Part shown: positions 8,031 to 17,468 of the stretch, piece by piece | Numbering within the stretch: the first letter of the stretch is position 1 | How the letters are laid out: each line of letters opens with the position of its first letter | NCBI RefSeq assembly: GCF_016908145.1 | Contig: NZ_JAFBDI010000005.1 | Span: forward strand, 19,414 to 83,413 | Origin: Marinitoga litoralis | Lineage (GTDB): Bacteria > Thermotogota > Thermotogae > Petrotogales > Petrotogaceae | Direction: 5' to 3' | Length of the DNA: 64,000 nucleotides | Position numbers and translations under genes: made by a program | Notes under the pieces: model-generated | What the model was told of the DNA's origin: nothing | Databases searched by the model: none | Seen by the model: only the letters and a program-made list of their open reading frames with translations

Positions 8031-9242
8031 TTAATCTTTTTTATGGTATAATTGGCAAGTTCTCCATCCAAATAACATTTTTATACCTTCATAAAATGGT
8101 AAATCTATAGCAAAATCATACCTTTCCCCTTCTTTACTTTCTAATCTTTGAATAATATTTTTAATTTTATTATATACTCCAGAACCAGATAATTTAGCAA
8201 TTTTCCCATTTTTTATTGGTTCCATTGTAAATGTTTTTAGCCCTTTTACATGTGAATCATTTGGAAAGAAAATTATTCTTACCTCTCCAAACATATCTGT
8301 TAATTTCTCAAAATTTTTATTTGCCATTTCTTCATTATTATAATTATAAAACCCAAGAAAACTAATAATAGCTTGTTCTGGTAATTTTGTTTCAGTTTCA
8401 AATCTACCAGATGTCTCAAATTCAAAAGCTTCAAGCATTTTCCAAAAATTACAATATTCTGGTGGAACATTTGTTGCTTTTAATTTCGAATATCTTAATA
8501 GACAATTAGAACATGGTATATTATTTTCAAAATTTTTTCTCATTTGATATAATTTATCTCCTTCTAAAGATAAAAAATGTAAAAAACCTTGATATATTGA
8601 TGCAACATATTTTACCTTACCCTGTAAAAACACTTTACTTAAATATTCTTTTGCTTTTACATAATCCTTATTATATAATGAAATAACAAATTGCAATAAT
8701 GGATCATTGGAACTCTTTGCAGCTTCTTCAACTGCTTTGTACGCTTTAAAATAATGACCATTATATACTGCATTCATTGCTAACAATAAATTGGTATATT
8801 TGTTATTTGGAAATCTTTTAACAGCATTTTCAGCAAATTCATATGCATCTTTGTGCCTTAGCAAAAACTTTGCCATTCCAACATTAAAATAATCTTCTGG
8901 AAATGATGGATTATCAATTAAAGATAATACTTCTTCATAATCTTCTTTTAGAATATGAATTAAAGCTTGCTGATTAATATATGAACTTTTAGGTTTATTT
9001 AATAACAGTTTTTCCATGTGACGAGCTATTTCTAAATTATTATTTTTATAATCGTAATAGTTTAAATCTAAAATAGTTTGAACATCATCAATTGGAATAG
9101 ATATATATTTTATTTCGATTTTAGCTCTTTCTACTGTCTTTTGCTTTTTTTGTTCAATATTAATTCCCTTTTTCTTTAAATCCTTTTCAAATTTTTTCTT
9201 TAATTTCAATATAGCTTCTAAATCTTTTGGCCTATTATCCAT
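8031..9242 (-). CDS. TPR-like protein of unknown function
   Basis: I do not recognise a named family. The 403-aa protein has a lysine-rich, charged N-terminus (1-50), then helical repeat-like segments with TPR spacing (about 90-230), then a cysteine cluster CSNC and EYC around residues 246-265, and a C-terminal domain ending in GWRTCQLYH. It has no signal peptide or membrane helix. A GGTGA ribosome site precedes ATG 9242, and the gene overlaps the end of radC by 8 bases, so it is translated within the long operon. It may be a cytoplasmic scaffold or metal-binding protein. Confidence 0.7.
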   Translation of the reverse strand: MDNRPKDLEAILKLKKKFEKDLKKKGINIEQKKQKTVERAKIEIKYISIPIDDVQTILDLNYYDYKNNNLEIARHMEKLLLNKPKSSYINQQALIHILKEDYEEVLSLIDNPSFPEDYFNVGMAKFLLRHKDAYEFAENAVKRFPNNKYTNLLLAMNAVYNGHYFKAYKAVEEAAKSSNDPLLQFVISLYNKDYVKAKEYLSKVFLQGKVKYVASIYQGFLHFLSLEGDKLYQMRKNFENNIPCSNCLLRYSKLKATNVPPEYCNFWKMLEAFEFETSGRFETETKLPEQAIISFLGFYNYNNEEMANKNFEKLTDMFGEVRIIFFPNDSHVKGLKTFTMEPIKNGKIAKLSGSGVYNKIKNIIQRLESKEGERYDFAIDLPFYEGIKMLFGWRTCQLYHKKD

Positions 9243-9894
9243 TTTTTATCACCTTTCTTCCAATTTTAAAACTATAATACTCAGATTTACCAAATATAAT
9301 ATGATCAGACAAATTTATTCCCAATATCTTACCACTATCCTCAATTTTTCTTGTTATATCTATATCTATCATACTTGGCGAACTATCTCCTGAAGGATGA
9401 TTATGAACTAAGATAATAGATACTGCATTATTTTTTATAGCCGCTTTAAACACATCTCTTGGATGTAGTATAGAACTATTTGCTGTTCCTATACTAATAG
9501 TATCAATTGATATTGGATTTAGCTTACTATTTAAAGATATACATTTTACTATTTCTTGATCTGAAAATACTAACTCATCGTATAATGTATTATATACTTT
9601 TTCAGGTGAATCAAATTTCAAATCTTCCTTTTTTAACGCTTCCTTATGAAATCTTATTCCCAATTCAAATACTGCTTTTAATGTTATTGCTGTTACTTCT
9701 CCTATGCCTTGTATACTACACAATTCATTTATATCCATATAAAATAAATCTTTTAAGGAAAAATTGTTTGATATTTCTTTAGAAATATCAAACACATTTT
9801 TCTCCGATGTCCCTTTTCTTATTATAATAGCTAGTAATTCATCTATAGTTAATTCTTTTGGTCCGTATTTTAAAAGTTTTTCCCTAGGTAACAT
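9235..9894 (-). CDS. radC: RadC family JAB/MPN protein
   Basis: RadC-family protein: an N-terminal helix-hairpin-helix region (LPREKLL, IQGIGEVTA) followed by a JAB/MPN metalloprotease-like domain with the HNHPSGDSSPS motif that carries the JAMM metal ligands, and a C-terminal SDHIIFG. At 219 aa it is full length. The family's biochemical role is uncertain despite the historic DNA-repair name. It overlaps maf by 11 bases and the TPR-like gene by 8. Confidence 0.93.
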   Translation of the reverse strand: MLPREKLLKYGPKELTIDELLAIIIRKGTSEKNVFDISKEISNNFSLKDLFYMDINELCSIQGIGEVTAITLKAVFELGIRFHKEALKKEDLKFDSPEKVYNTLYDELVFSDQEIVKCISLNSKLNPISIDTISIGTANSSILHPRDVFKAAIKNNAVSIILVHNHPSGDSSPSMIDIDITRKIEDSGKILGINLSDHIIFGKSEYYSFKIGRKVIKNG

Positions 9895-10447
9895 TTAAAA
9901 CCCCTTTATTATACAAATAACTAAATACTTTATTTAATGGTAATCCCATTACATTATAATAATCACCATTTATTTTTTCAATAAAAGCTCCTGCAAAATC
10001 TTGAATACCATAACTTCCCGCTTTATCCAATGGATCATATTTATCAATATAATATTTAATTATATTATCATCTAATTCTAAAAAATAAACTTCTGTAATA
10101 TCATGTGTAGTGTATATTTCATCTTTTGTTCTAAATGTAATTCCTGTTATTACTCTATGCATATTTCCAGATAGTTTTTTTAACATATTAAATGCATCAT
10201 TTTTATCCTTTGGTTTTCCTAAAATCTCATTATTAAAAGCAACTATTGTATCTGCTGTTATTAATAGTTCATCATTAAATATGTTAATATCCTTAGATTT
10301 TAAATAACTTAATTCTTTTGCATATTCTATAGGATCCTTTTTGAAACTAATTTCTTCTACATTTGATACTCTTATTTCAAATTCAATGCCTAACTTTGAT
10401 AATAATTCTTTTCTTCTAGGAGATCCAGATCCTAATATAATTTTCAC
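9884..10447 (-). CDS. maf: Maf nucleoside triphosphate pyrophosphatase
   Basis: Maf/Ham1-superfamily house-cleaning enzyme that hydrolyses non-canonical or pyrimidine NTPs to monophosphates. The signature LGSGSPRRKELL at the N-terminus, ITADTIV in the middle and DKAGSYGIQ are all present; 187 aa is typical. It overlaps the upstream Gx transporter gene by 4 bases and radC by 11, a tight translational coupling. Maf next to radC and mre-type genes is a common arrangement in bacteria. Confidence 0.94.
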   Translation of the reverse strand: MKIILGSGSPRRKELLSKLGIEFEIRVSNVEEISFKKDPIEYAKELSYLKSKDINIFNDELLITADTIVAFNNEILGKPKDKNDAFNMLKKLSGNMHRVITGITFRTKDEIYTTHDITEVYFLELDDNIIKYYIDKYDPLDKAGSYGIQDFAGAFIEKINGDYYNVMGLPLNKVFSYLYNKGVLNVT

Positions 10448-10941
10448 CTTTCAACACTCCTAAAAACAGATTTTACAATTACCGCATTAGCAATTGCAGA
10501 AAATGTACCAAATAATAACATTTGAGGAAAATACCAAAATATGCCTACAGATTTAACAATAACAAGCCAACCAAAAATTAGCTGTGCAAAATTATTAAAT
10601 ATAGCACCAAATTCACTTATCCCTATTATACCAAATTTTTTTGTTTTTACAATTAAGTACATAACAAATGTTGCTACTATACTGCCAATTAATCCCATAA
10701 AAAATGTTGGGCTTAAAAATTTCCCAGATAATAATGATCCTAATATACTTTTAAAAATAGCTATATATAATCCATTTATTAAAATACCATCATAATTTAA
10801 AGAATATAATATTGCAAAATTAGAAAAACCCCATCTAGCTCCTGGTAAGGGTATAGGAAACGGTACTAATGTTTCTAAATAATATACTGCGGAAGATAAT
10901 GAAGTTAATATTGCTAATTTGGGAATATTATTTTTTACCAT
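10444..10941 (-). CDS. Gx transporter family membrane protein
   Basis: 165-aa integral membrane protein of the Gx transporter / heptaprenyl-diphosphate-synthase component I-like family, with about five hydrophobic helices and the conserved LPGARWGFSN motif near residue 33. Its fold resembles ECF S-components. It sits between a NusG domain II protein and Maf, downstream of apbE, and overlaps both neighbours by 4-7 bases. A role in substrate or cofactor transport linked to flavinylation is inference from context. Confidence 0.82.
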   Translation of the reverse strand: MVKNNIPKLAILTSLSSAVYYLETLVPFPIPLPGARWGFSNFAILYSLNYDGILINGLYIAIFKSILGSLLSGKFLSPTFFMGLIGSIVATFVMYLIVKTKKFGIIGISEFGAIFNNFAQLIFGWLVIVKSVGIFWYFPQMLLFGTFSAIANAVIVKSVFRSVER

Positions 10942-11300
10942 GAAATTATGTCAACTCCTGTATTTTTATCTTTTCCGATAGGTTTTACAACAACTTTATT
11001 TGGTAAACATATTATTTCTTGTGTTGAATTATCTACCCAACCTGTATATTCACATGTTTTTAATGGACAATCTGCATCAATAACCCTTACTTTTTCTCCA
11101 TTAAATACCACTTTAAGCTTATAATCTCCATCATCACCATATACTGTATATGTTCCAGGTTTAGTTATTTTCATAAGTTCTTTTCCACCTAAATAAACAT
11201 ATGCACCTTTTAATTCTGTTTTTAAACTACTTTGAATAATTATAGTAATAACTGAAATAACTATAATAATTATAACGAATAATATATCATTTTTTTTCAT
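10935..11300 (-). CDS. NusG domain II-like secreted/anchored protein
   Basis: 121-aa protein with one N-terminal membrane helix (about residues 6-27) followed by a small beta domain of the NusG_II type, including DADCPLKTC and the terminal CLPNKVVV. These extracytoplasmic domains recur beside apbE and Gx transporter genes. It is not the transcription factor NusG. The gene lies 9 bases after apbE and overlaps the Gx gene. Confidence 0.82.
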   Translation of the reverse strand: MKKNDILFVIIIIVISVITIIIQSSLKTELKGAYVYLGGKELMKITKPGTYTVYGDDGDYKLKVVFNGEKVRVIDADCPLKTCEYTGWVDNSTQEIICLPNKVVVKPIGKDKNTGVDIISW

Positions 11301-11308
11301 ATTTTCAC

Positions 11309-12346
11309 CTAATGTTCTTTTAAATAATATTCAAATCCCGTTGTTTTTATAACTTCATCTTCAGAATTTATTCCATATATTTGTATTCCATATCTTGTCA
11401 TTGAATCTAATCCAATTAATTTATCTCCTAAAATAAAAATAGCTGTAGACATAGCATCCGCTTTCATTGCGCTATCTGCAATAATAGTTACGCTTTTAAA
11501 ATAATTAGCAGGATATCCTGTTTTTGGATCCAATAAATGATGATATTTAACACCATCTTTTACAAAAAATCTTTCATAATTTCCAGAAGTTACTATTGCT
11601 CCTTCTTTCAAATATATTTGATCTTTTATGTCATAAGGGCCCTTATCAGGATCTCTTATTCCAATAACCCAAGCAAATCTTCCAAATTTAGGTCCAATTA
11701 TACCAATATCTCCACCTGCATCTACAAATCCTGTTGCATTTGGATCTAATTCTTTTATTTTTTGTACAGCCATATCCACTGCATACCCTTTGGCAATTCC
11801 TCCTAAATCTATTTTTGTCTTATCATTTAATAATGTTATTTTATCTCCTTCAATTTTAATAAACTTATAACTAACTCCTTCTAAAGCAGACTCTATCTCT
11901 TCTTTAGAAGGTACTCTTTTTTCGCTATTCATATCATCAAAACCCCATATTTCTATTAATTCACCTACCGTGGGATCAAAAGCACTTCCTGTTAAATCTG
12001 CATAATTAATTGCTGCTTTAATTAAAAATAATGTCTCTTTGTCAGCGATTATTGTCCTCTCTTTATTTAATTTCGAAATAACACTTGTTTCTATTGTTTT
12101 ACTGAATTTTTTTTCAATTCGTTTCATTTCATCAAAAGCTATATCTGCTAACTTTTCAGAATCAATTTTTTCGCTCGCTACAACAACATTTACCCATGTA
12201 CCTAATGCAAAGTCTTTTTTACTATAGTATTTTGGTAAAGGTTTATGAAATACAAAAAATAATGTTAAAGATAATGCTAAAATTAATATTATTAAATATA
12301 ATATACCTTTATTCTTTAAAAAACTATTGGTATCTCTTTTAAGCAA
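11309..12346 (-). CDS. apbE: FAD:protein FMN transferase (ApbE)
   Basis: ApbE covalently attaches FMN from FAD to threonine of extracytoplasmic proteins such as Rnf/Nqr subunits. An N-terminal membrane helix (about 14-34) anchors it outside the membrane. Motifs GGIAKGYAVD, DAGGDIG and LLDPKTGYPA are present. The TTG at 12346 follows an AAGGTG site and overlaps the end of the radical SAM gene by 31 bases. No flavinylation target is encoded in the window; with the next two genes it forms a likely flavinylation module. Confidence 0.93.
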   Translation of the reverse strand: MLKRDTNSFLKNKGILYLIILILALSLTLFFVFHKPLPKYYSKKDFALGTWVNVVVASEKIDSEKLADIAFDEMKRIEKKFSKTIETSVISKLNKERTIIADKETLFLIKAAINYADLTGSAFDPTVGELIEIWGFDDMNSEKRVPSKEEIESALEGVSYKFIKIEGDKITLLNDKTKIDLGGIAKGYAVDMAVQKIKELDPNATGFVDAGGDIGIIGPKFGRFAWVIGIRDPDKGPYDIKDQIYLKEGAIVTSGNYERFFVKDGVKYHHLLDPKTGYPANYFKSVTIIADSAMKADAMSTAIFILGDKLIGLDSMTRYGIQIYGINSEDEVIKTTGFEYYLKEH

Positions 12347-13302
12347 TTTTTACACCTTCCCTTTTCATCTATATTGTTAATTCTTATATTATATCCTTCT
12401 CTTTCAATTAATAATGTATTGCAATTAGGACAATATGTTGATTCAAATTCTTTATTCCAAACATTTCCTAAATATACATAATTTAAATATTTTTTAGCTA
12501 AATAATATAGATTTTCTAATTTCTCTATGCTTGTTGGAGGATTATGAAATTTATATATTGGATAATACCTACTTAAATGAATGGGAATATCTATAGACCC
12601 TATCCATTTAAACATATTTTCTAACTCATTATAATCATCATTACCTTGAGTAACTACTAAAACAGTTATTTCTATATGAATATTATTTTCATATGATAAT
12701 TTAATCACATCCATAACAGGATCTTTTTTACCACCAACTATGTTATTATAGAAATTATCATTAAATCCTTTTAAATCTATATTCATTGCATCAATATACG
12801 GCAATAAATTTAATAATGGTTTTTTATTTATATATCCATTTGTAACTAACACAGTTTTTATATTATTTTCTTTCAATAATTTTGCACTATCATATACATA
12901 TTCATACCACACAATAGGTTCTGAATATGTAAATGCTACAATCTTTGATTTTTTTTGAATAACTAAATCTAATAAATCCTCTGGATAAAGTTTATAAATA
13001 TTATATGGTTTTTCCTGTGAAATTTCGAAATTTTGACAGAATTTACATTTAAAATTGCATCCCCAAGTTCCTATTGAAAAAACATTATTTCCTGGATAAA
13101 AATGGAAAAGAGGTTTTTTCTCTATAGGGTCAATATTAATTGCGGTAACTTCTCCATAGTTCAATGAATATAATTCTCCATTAATATTTTTCCTGGTTTT
13201 ACATATACCAGTTTTTTCTTCGGAAATTATACAATTATGTGGGCACAAATTACATTCTACTTTATTATTTTCCAATTTAGTAAAAAAAAGGGATTTTTTC
13301 AT
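12316..13302 (-). CDS. amrS: AmmeMemoRadiSam radical SAM enzyme
   Basis: Radical SAM protein of the AmmeMemoRadiSam system. The [4Fe-4S]/SAM motif CNFKCKFC is at about residues 92-99; an N-terminal CNLCPHNC and C-terminal CPNC...CKNC clusters suggest further metal sites. The order fits the AmrS subgroup, 328 aa. It is directly preceded by amrA. The chemical reaction of the system is not established to my knowledge. No AmrB (Memo-like) gene is in the window. Confidence 0.9.
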   Translation of the reverse strand: MKKSLFFTKLENNKVECNLCPHNCIISEEKTGICKTRKNINGELYSLNYGEVTAINIDPIEKKPLFHFYPGNNVFSIGTWGCNFKCKFCQNFEISQEKPYNIYKLYPEDLLDLVIQKKSKIVAFTYSEPIVWYEYVYDSAKLLKENNIKTVLVTNGYINKKPLLNLLPYIDAMNIDLKGFNDNFYNNIVGGKKDPVMDVIKLSYENNIHIEITVLVVTQGNDDYNELENMFKWIGSIDIPIHLSRYYPIYKFHNPPTSIEKLENLYYLAKKYLNYVYLGNVWNKEFESTYCPNCNTLLIEREGYNIRINNIDEKGRCKNCLKEIPIVF

Positions 13303-13310
13303 AACCCCTC

Positions 13311-13829
13311 CTAAAAATATCTTTCAACTGTAAATCTATATATTTCATATGGTTCAGAATAGATCCCCGCTTTTAATTTTGCTATTCTTAATTGTTCTTC
13401 TACTGTATTAACACCATCTAGCGCTGGTAATAATACTCCTTTTTTAAATCCACTTACAACAATAATTCCATATATATTGGGATCTAATTCCTCAATTGAT
13501 TCAACGTATTCAGGCTCACTTAAAACATCAACACTAACCTCAATGTCGTTTAATTCATCAGCACTAACTGGTTCAAATCTATAATCTCTTGTCGCAGCAG
13601 CAATTGCATTTTCTCTAATTTCTGTTGCTAGGTTTTCATATATTGGCTCTATGGTTCCTATACATCCTCTTAAATCACCATATATGGTATGTAAAGAAAC
13701 AAAACATGCTGCTTTTCTTGTATACAATTCTTCAGGTAAATCTTCCTTTATTTCTATCTTTCTTCCGTATTTTACATAATTCTCAATACATTCTATAGCC
13801 CATTTTACATAAGGATGATTACCTACCAT
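13311..13829 (-). CDS. amrA: AmmeMemoRadiSam system protein A (AMMECR1 family)
   Basis: 172-aa AMMECR1-domain protein with the hallmark LRGCIGTIEP motif near residue 55 and the RDYRFEPV stretch. It is not fused to a Memo domain, unlike many AmrB-AmrA fusions. It lies 9 bases before amrS, so the two are probably co-translated. Molecular function remains unknown; the pairing with a radical SAM enzyme suggests a shared modification reaction. Confidence 0.92.
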   Translation of the reverse strand: MVGNHPYVKWAIECIENYVKYGRKIEIKEDLPEELYTRKAACFVSLHTIYGDLRGCIGTIEPIYENLATEIRENAIAAATRDYRFEPVSADELNDIEVSVDVLSEPEYVESIEELDPNIYGIIVVSGFKKGVLLPALDGVNTVEEQLRIAKLKAGIYSEPYEIYRFTVERYF

Positions 13830-13841
13830 TTTCTCACCCTC

Positions 13842-14756
13842 TTATTTAAATACCTTTTTTATCTTAAAAATTCTTTCATTTCTATCATGTTTTTCTAATG
13901 TATTTAAAAATGACGAATTTCTTTCAGCAATTGAAACGGCTATTAAATTATTCTTATTGTCAATTAATGATACAATATCATCTTTTTTGAAATCCTCATA
14001 TTTTTCAATATGCTCTAAAAAAATATGATTACCATTTAATGCCCTTTGAATACCAGTTTCATTTAAAACAACTCTAGGAAAAGACAAAACATCTAACATC
14101 GGTATTAAATTTTTTTCACTAACTTCATCTAAATTAACTGCATTTTTTAAATTAAAATTGCCAACTTCTAATCTTCTTAATTCTGTAGTAACTGCCCCAG
14201 GTCCAAGTTTATAACCTATATCCATTATTAATGATCTAATATAAGTTCCCGAGGATACTTTACATTCAAATTCAAACTCCCCATTTTCATATACTTTAAT
14301 ATTTTCTATACTATATATATTTACTTCTTTGGGAGGCATTTTTATGATTTTTCCTTCTCTTGCTAATTCATATAATTTCTTTCCATTATATTTTCTTGCC
14401 GAATACATTGGTGGAACTTGTAAATAAGTACCTTTAAAAGACAATATAACATTTTTTAAATTATCAATATGTTCTTTTAATACTTCATTTTTTTCTTTTA
14501 CTTCGCCCGTAATATCATATGTATCTGTTATAATTCCCAACTTAGCTTTAACATAATATTTTTTATCTTGATGTTGTAAGTATTCTAATAGTCTAGTTCC
14601 CTGATTAACACCTACAATTAATAATCCTGTTGCAAATGGGTCTAAAGTACCTGAATGACCAACTTTTTTTGTAGTAAATTTTTTTCTTATTATATCAACA
14701 ACATCATGAGATGTCATATTCGCAGGTTTATCAACTAAAAGAAAACCATTATTCAT
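13842..14756 (-). CDS. truB: tRNA pseudouridine-55 synthase
   Basis: TruB isomerises U55 in the T-loop of tRNAs. The N-terminal FLLVDKPANMTSHDVV and the catalytic-aspartate motif GTLDPFATG are clear, with a C-terminal PUA-like extension; about 304 aa. ATG 14756 was chosen because the protein family begins at NNGFLLVDKP and an AAGGTGA site precedes it. It overlaps the end of rbfA by 8 bases, the usual rbfA-truB pairing. Confidence 0.95.
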   Translation of the reverse strand: MNNGFLLVDKPANMTSHDVVDIIRKKFTTKKVGHSGTLDPFATGLLIVGVNQGTRLLEYLQHQDKKYYVKAKLGIITDTYDITGEVKEKNEVLKEHIDNLKNVILSFKGTYLQVPPMYSARKYNGKKLYELAREGKIIKMPPKEVNIYSIENIKVYENGEFEFECKVSSGTYIRSLIMDIGYKLGPGAVTTELRRLEVGNFNLKNAVNLDEVSEKNLIPMLDVLSFPRVVLNETGIQRALNGNHIFLEHIEKYEDFKKDDIVSLIDNKNNLIAVSIAERNSSFLNTLEKHDRNERIFKIKKVFK

Positions 14757-15108
14757 CAGTTTCACCTTTTGAAGATATTTCATTTAATAATTTGTGTATT
14801 CTAATGCTTTCTTCAATACCTTTATCTTTATGAAATCTAATTTCTGGTATTTTATACATTCTAATATTTCTAGAAATTAAACTCTTGAAAAAACCTTTAG
14901 CTTTAGTTAATACTTCTATTACTTCATCTAAATCACCATTTAATACTGAAACGTATATATCTGCAAATGATTTATCTTTTGACAATTCCACTCTCGTTGC
15001 AGAAATTAATTTATCTTGAATTCTTGGGTCTCTTAAATTTGAAATATTAGAATTTACCAATCTCAATATTTCAGATTCTATCATTTCTTTTCTATATTCT
15101 TTAGGCAT
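14749..15108 (-). CDS. rbfA: Ribosome-binding factor A
   Basis: Small KH-fold protein that assists late maturation of the 30S subunit and matters at low temperature. Family signatures include LRDPRI and ATRVELSKD...ADIYVSV. The ATG at 15108 is preferred: an AGGAGG site lies 9 bases before it but abuts the in-frame ATG at 15117. The gene overlaps the HDOD gene upstream and truB downstream. Confidence 0.94.
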   Translation of the reverse strand: MPKEYRKEMIESEILRLVNSNISNLRDPRIQDKLISATRVELSKDKSFADIYVSVLNGDLDEVIEVLTKAKGFFKSLISRNIRMYKIPEIRFHKDKGIEESIRIHKLLNEISSKGETDE

Positions 15109-15988
15109 TTTCTTCATCCTCCTGCTCTTCTAAATATGTATCTAATTTTATAAAATCATTTGATTCTTCTAATTTTCTTTCTAATTCATTTAAATAATTT
15201 AAATATTTTTTTACATTCATATCAAATTTATTCCAAACAACATCTGAGGGAACTGGTATATCATAACAACCAGAATAACCATAATATATGGTATTAACAG
15301 ATATATTAGCTAGATGCACTATATATATATTCATAGTATAGTTATCTATTTTTACTTTTTCTGGATCATCGTGATTTTCTGCAGTATATATAACATTTTC
15401 TGGTAATTTCCACTCTTGAAATAATTGTTTTCCTAATTTTTGATGATCGACAACATTCAACATTTGTTCAGCTCTATAGAATGAAACTTTTTTATGTTCT
15501 GCAACATTTAGAACCATTTCTAAAGTCTCAGGTGTTATTATACCCATTACAATTTTTCCTAAATCGTGTAACATTCCATTCAAAAATATTTCTTCTTTAT
15601 CTGGATAATTAACAAGTTGTGCTAATAATTCAGAAGCTATTGCTACAGATAAACTATGTTGCCAAAATTTTTTTGAATCTAAATATTCATAATCTCTTTT
15701 AAAAAATGATTCTGCAACAAATATTCCCATTGCTAAATTTCTTACAGTTTTAAATCCCAATATATTAATTGCCTGAGATACTTTTGTTATTTTTTTGGGC
15801 AATGCATAATATGCAGAATTACTTATTTTTAAAATTTTTGCTACTAATGGTGGTGATTGTAAAACAGCACTTTCTAGTTCTTTTGTATTAGAAGAAGGAT
15901 TTGAAGCTATATCCATAATTCTTTTTAATATAAAATTTGGTGTTGGTAATTCAGATACCTTTTTTATTATCTCTTTAATAGTTGCCAT
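15101..15988 (-). CDS. HDOD domain protein
   Basis: 295-aa protein with an HDOD domain, a non-catalytic relative of HD phosphohydrolases found in signalling proteins. Typical pieces visible are LPTPNFILKRIMDIA, SPPLVAKILKISNSAYY, INILGFKTVRNLA and MLHDLGKIVMG. It has an acidic C-terminal tail. It directly follows a histidine kinase gene (4-base gap) and is probably its functional partner or a downstream signalling adapter (inference). Confidence 0.88.
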   Translation of the reverse strand: MATIKEIIKKVSELPTPNFILKRIMDIASNPSSNTKELESAVLQSPPLVAKILKISNSAYYALPKKITKVSQAINILGFKTVRNLAMGIFVAESFFKRDYEYLDSKKFWQHSLSVAIASELLAQLVNYPDKEEIFLNGMLHDLGKIVMGIITPETLEMVLNVAEHKKVSFYRAEQMLNVVDHQKLGKQLFQEWKLPENVIYTAENHDDPEKVKIDNYTMNIYIVHLANISVNTIYYGYSGCYDIPVPSDVVWNKFDMNVKKYLNYLNELERKLEESNDFIKLDTYLEEQEDEENA

Positions 15989-15992
15989 ACTT

Positions 15993-17465
15993 TCACGTTC
16001 CTTTTTTAAATTCTATATAGAATCTAGTTCCTTTATTTTCAACACTTTTTAACCAGATCCTTCCACCTTGAATTTCAACTAATTCTTTTACAACAGACAA
16101 TCCTATTCCTGTTCCGGAAATTTCATATGTTAAAGATGAATCAACTCTGTAAAATTTATCAAAAACCTTACTTTGATGTTCTTTAGGAATACCAATACCA
16201 TTATCTTCTACTAATATTAATATTTTTTCCTCTTCATCTTTAAGAGTTATTTTTATAAACCGCATATCTTTTCTTTTATCAGAATATTTTATTGCATTAT
16301 CTAATAAATTAGACAATATTTGTTTTACTCTTGTTCTATCTAAATTAACAATTATATTTTCTTTTGGTAAAACCTTATAAATTTTAACTCCAAATGACTC
16401 TGCTTTATTTTTATTTGCAAAATATACTTCTTCAATTAATTCATTAATTGAAAACTCTTCTTTTTTAATATTAACACTTTTCATTTCTAACTTTGAAAAA
16501 TCTAAAATTTCATCTAATATATTTTGTAAATGCTCTGCTTCATTTAATATAGTTTGCATAAAATCTTTTAATGTGTCAGTATCTAATATTTCTAAACTTT
16601 CAACAATTGATTCTGAATATGCTTTTATAGCCGCTAAAGGTGTTCTCAATTCATGAGAAACAGTTGATAAAAATTCTGTTTTCATTTGATCTATTTTTTT
16701 TAATCTTTCTAATTCTTTTGTTCCTGTGATATCAGAAATTATTACTAAATAATTATTATCTGTGTTTTTTAAAAAATCTATAGATAAAAAATTATCTCCA
16801 ATCTCATACTCTTTAGTTAATTTTTCTCCCGTAATTTCTAAATTTATCAGTTCGTTTTTTATAAAATCTATTAAATTCTTTCCATATTTATTTTCAAATT
16901 TTTCAAAATTAGAATTAGAAAATAATTTGTTATAACTCTTATCATATACTACTAATCCACTTATCATAGAATTTAGTATTTGATTTAAAAAACCCCTATT
17001 CTTTTCTATTATCTCATTAGTTTTTAATATTTCTTCATATAATTCTAAATTCTCTATTATTGCAGCTGTTAAAAAACTCATAATATTAAAAAATAACATT
17101 ATTTCATTAGAAATTTCTTCCTCTTGAGTTATTCCTATGTACAACAATAATAATTTTTGTGATTTAGAAAAAGGTATTATTAAAGCATGTTCTCCACTAT
17201 CTAAAGAAAACACAGAAATTTTTAAAGATTTAGCCGCCCAAGCAGCTAAATCTTTGATTTCATCTGTTATATTTTCATTTTCATTTAAAAGTATGTAATC
17301 TTCTCCTTTTGGTTTTAAAAAAAACTCTTGCGTTATTGGTATTAATTTACCAACTATTGAATTAATAGAGTTTTCTATTTGATTTAAACTGTTTAAAGAA
17401 CTTAATTCCATTACTAAATCTGATATTTTAGAATAAGTTTCTATAATAGAATTTTTAGGGTCCAT
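15993..17465 (-). CDS. Sensor histidine kinase
   Basis: 490-aa cytoplasmic histidine kinase: an N-terminal GAF-like region (about 20-150), a PAS-like segment (about 160-250), a HisKA domain with phospho-acceptor histidine in STVSHELRTP (about residue 269) and a HATPase domain with DNAIKYS (N box), VEDNGIGIP (G1) and GTGIGL (G2). No membrane helix is evident, so it senses an internal signal. No response regulator gene is adjacent; the HDOD protein follows directly. Confidence 0.92.
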   Translation of the reverse strand: MDPKNSIIETYSKISDLVMELSSLNSLNQIENSINSIVGKLIPITQEFFLKPKGEDYILLNENENITDEIKDLAAWAAKSLKISVFSLDSGEHALIIPFSKSQKLLLLYIGITQEEEISNEIMLFFNIMSFLTAAIIENLELYEEILKTNEIIEKNRGFLNQILNSMISGLVVYDKSYNKLFSNSNFEKFENKYGKNLIDFIKNELINLEITGEKLTKEYEIGDNFLSIDFLKNTDNNYLVIISDITGTKELERLKKIDQMKTEFLSTVSHELRTPLAAIKAYSESIVESLEILDTDTLKDFMQTILNEAEHLQNILDEILDFSKLEMKSVNIKKEEFSINELIEEVYFANKNKAESFGVKIYKVLPKENIIVNLDRTRVKQILSNLLDNAIKYSDKRKDMRFIKITLKDEEEKILILVEDNGIGIPKEHQSKVFDKFYRVDSSLTYEISGTGIGLSVVKELVEIQGGRIWLKSVENKGTRFYIEFKKGT

Positions 17466-17468
17466 ATT

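Noticed and set aside
11632..11645. A 14-base perfect palindrome ATAAGGGCCCTTAT inside apbE
   Set aside because: It has no loop for an RNA hairpin and lies in coding sequence; probably chance.
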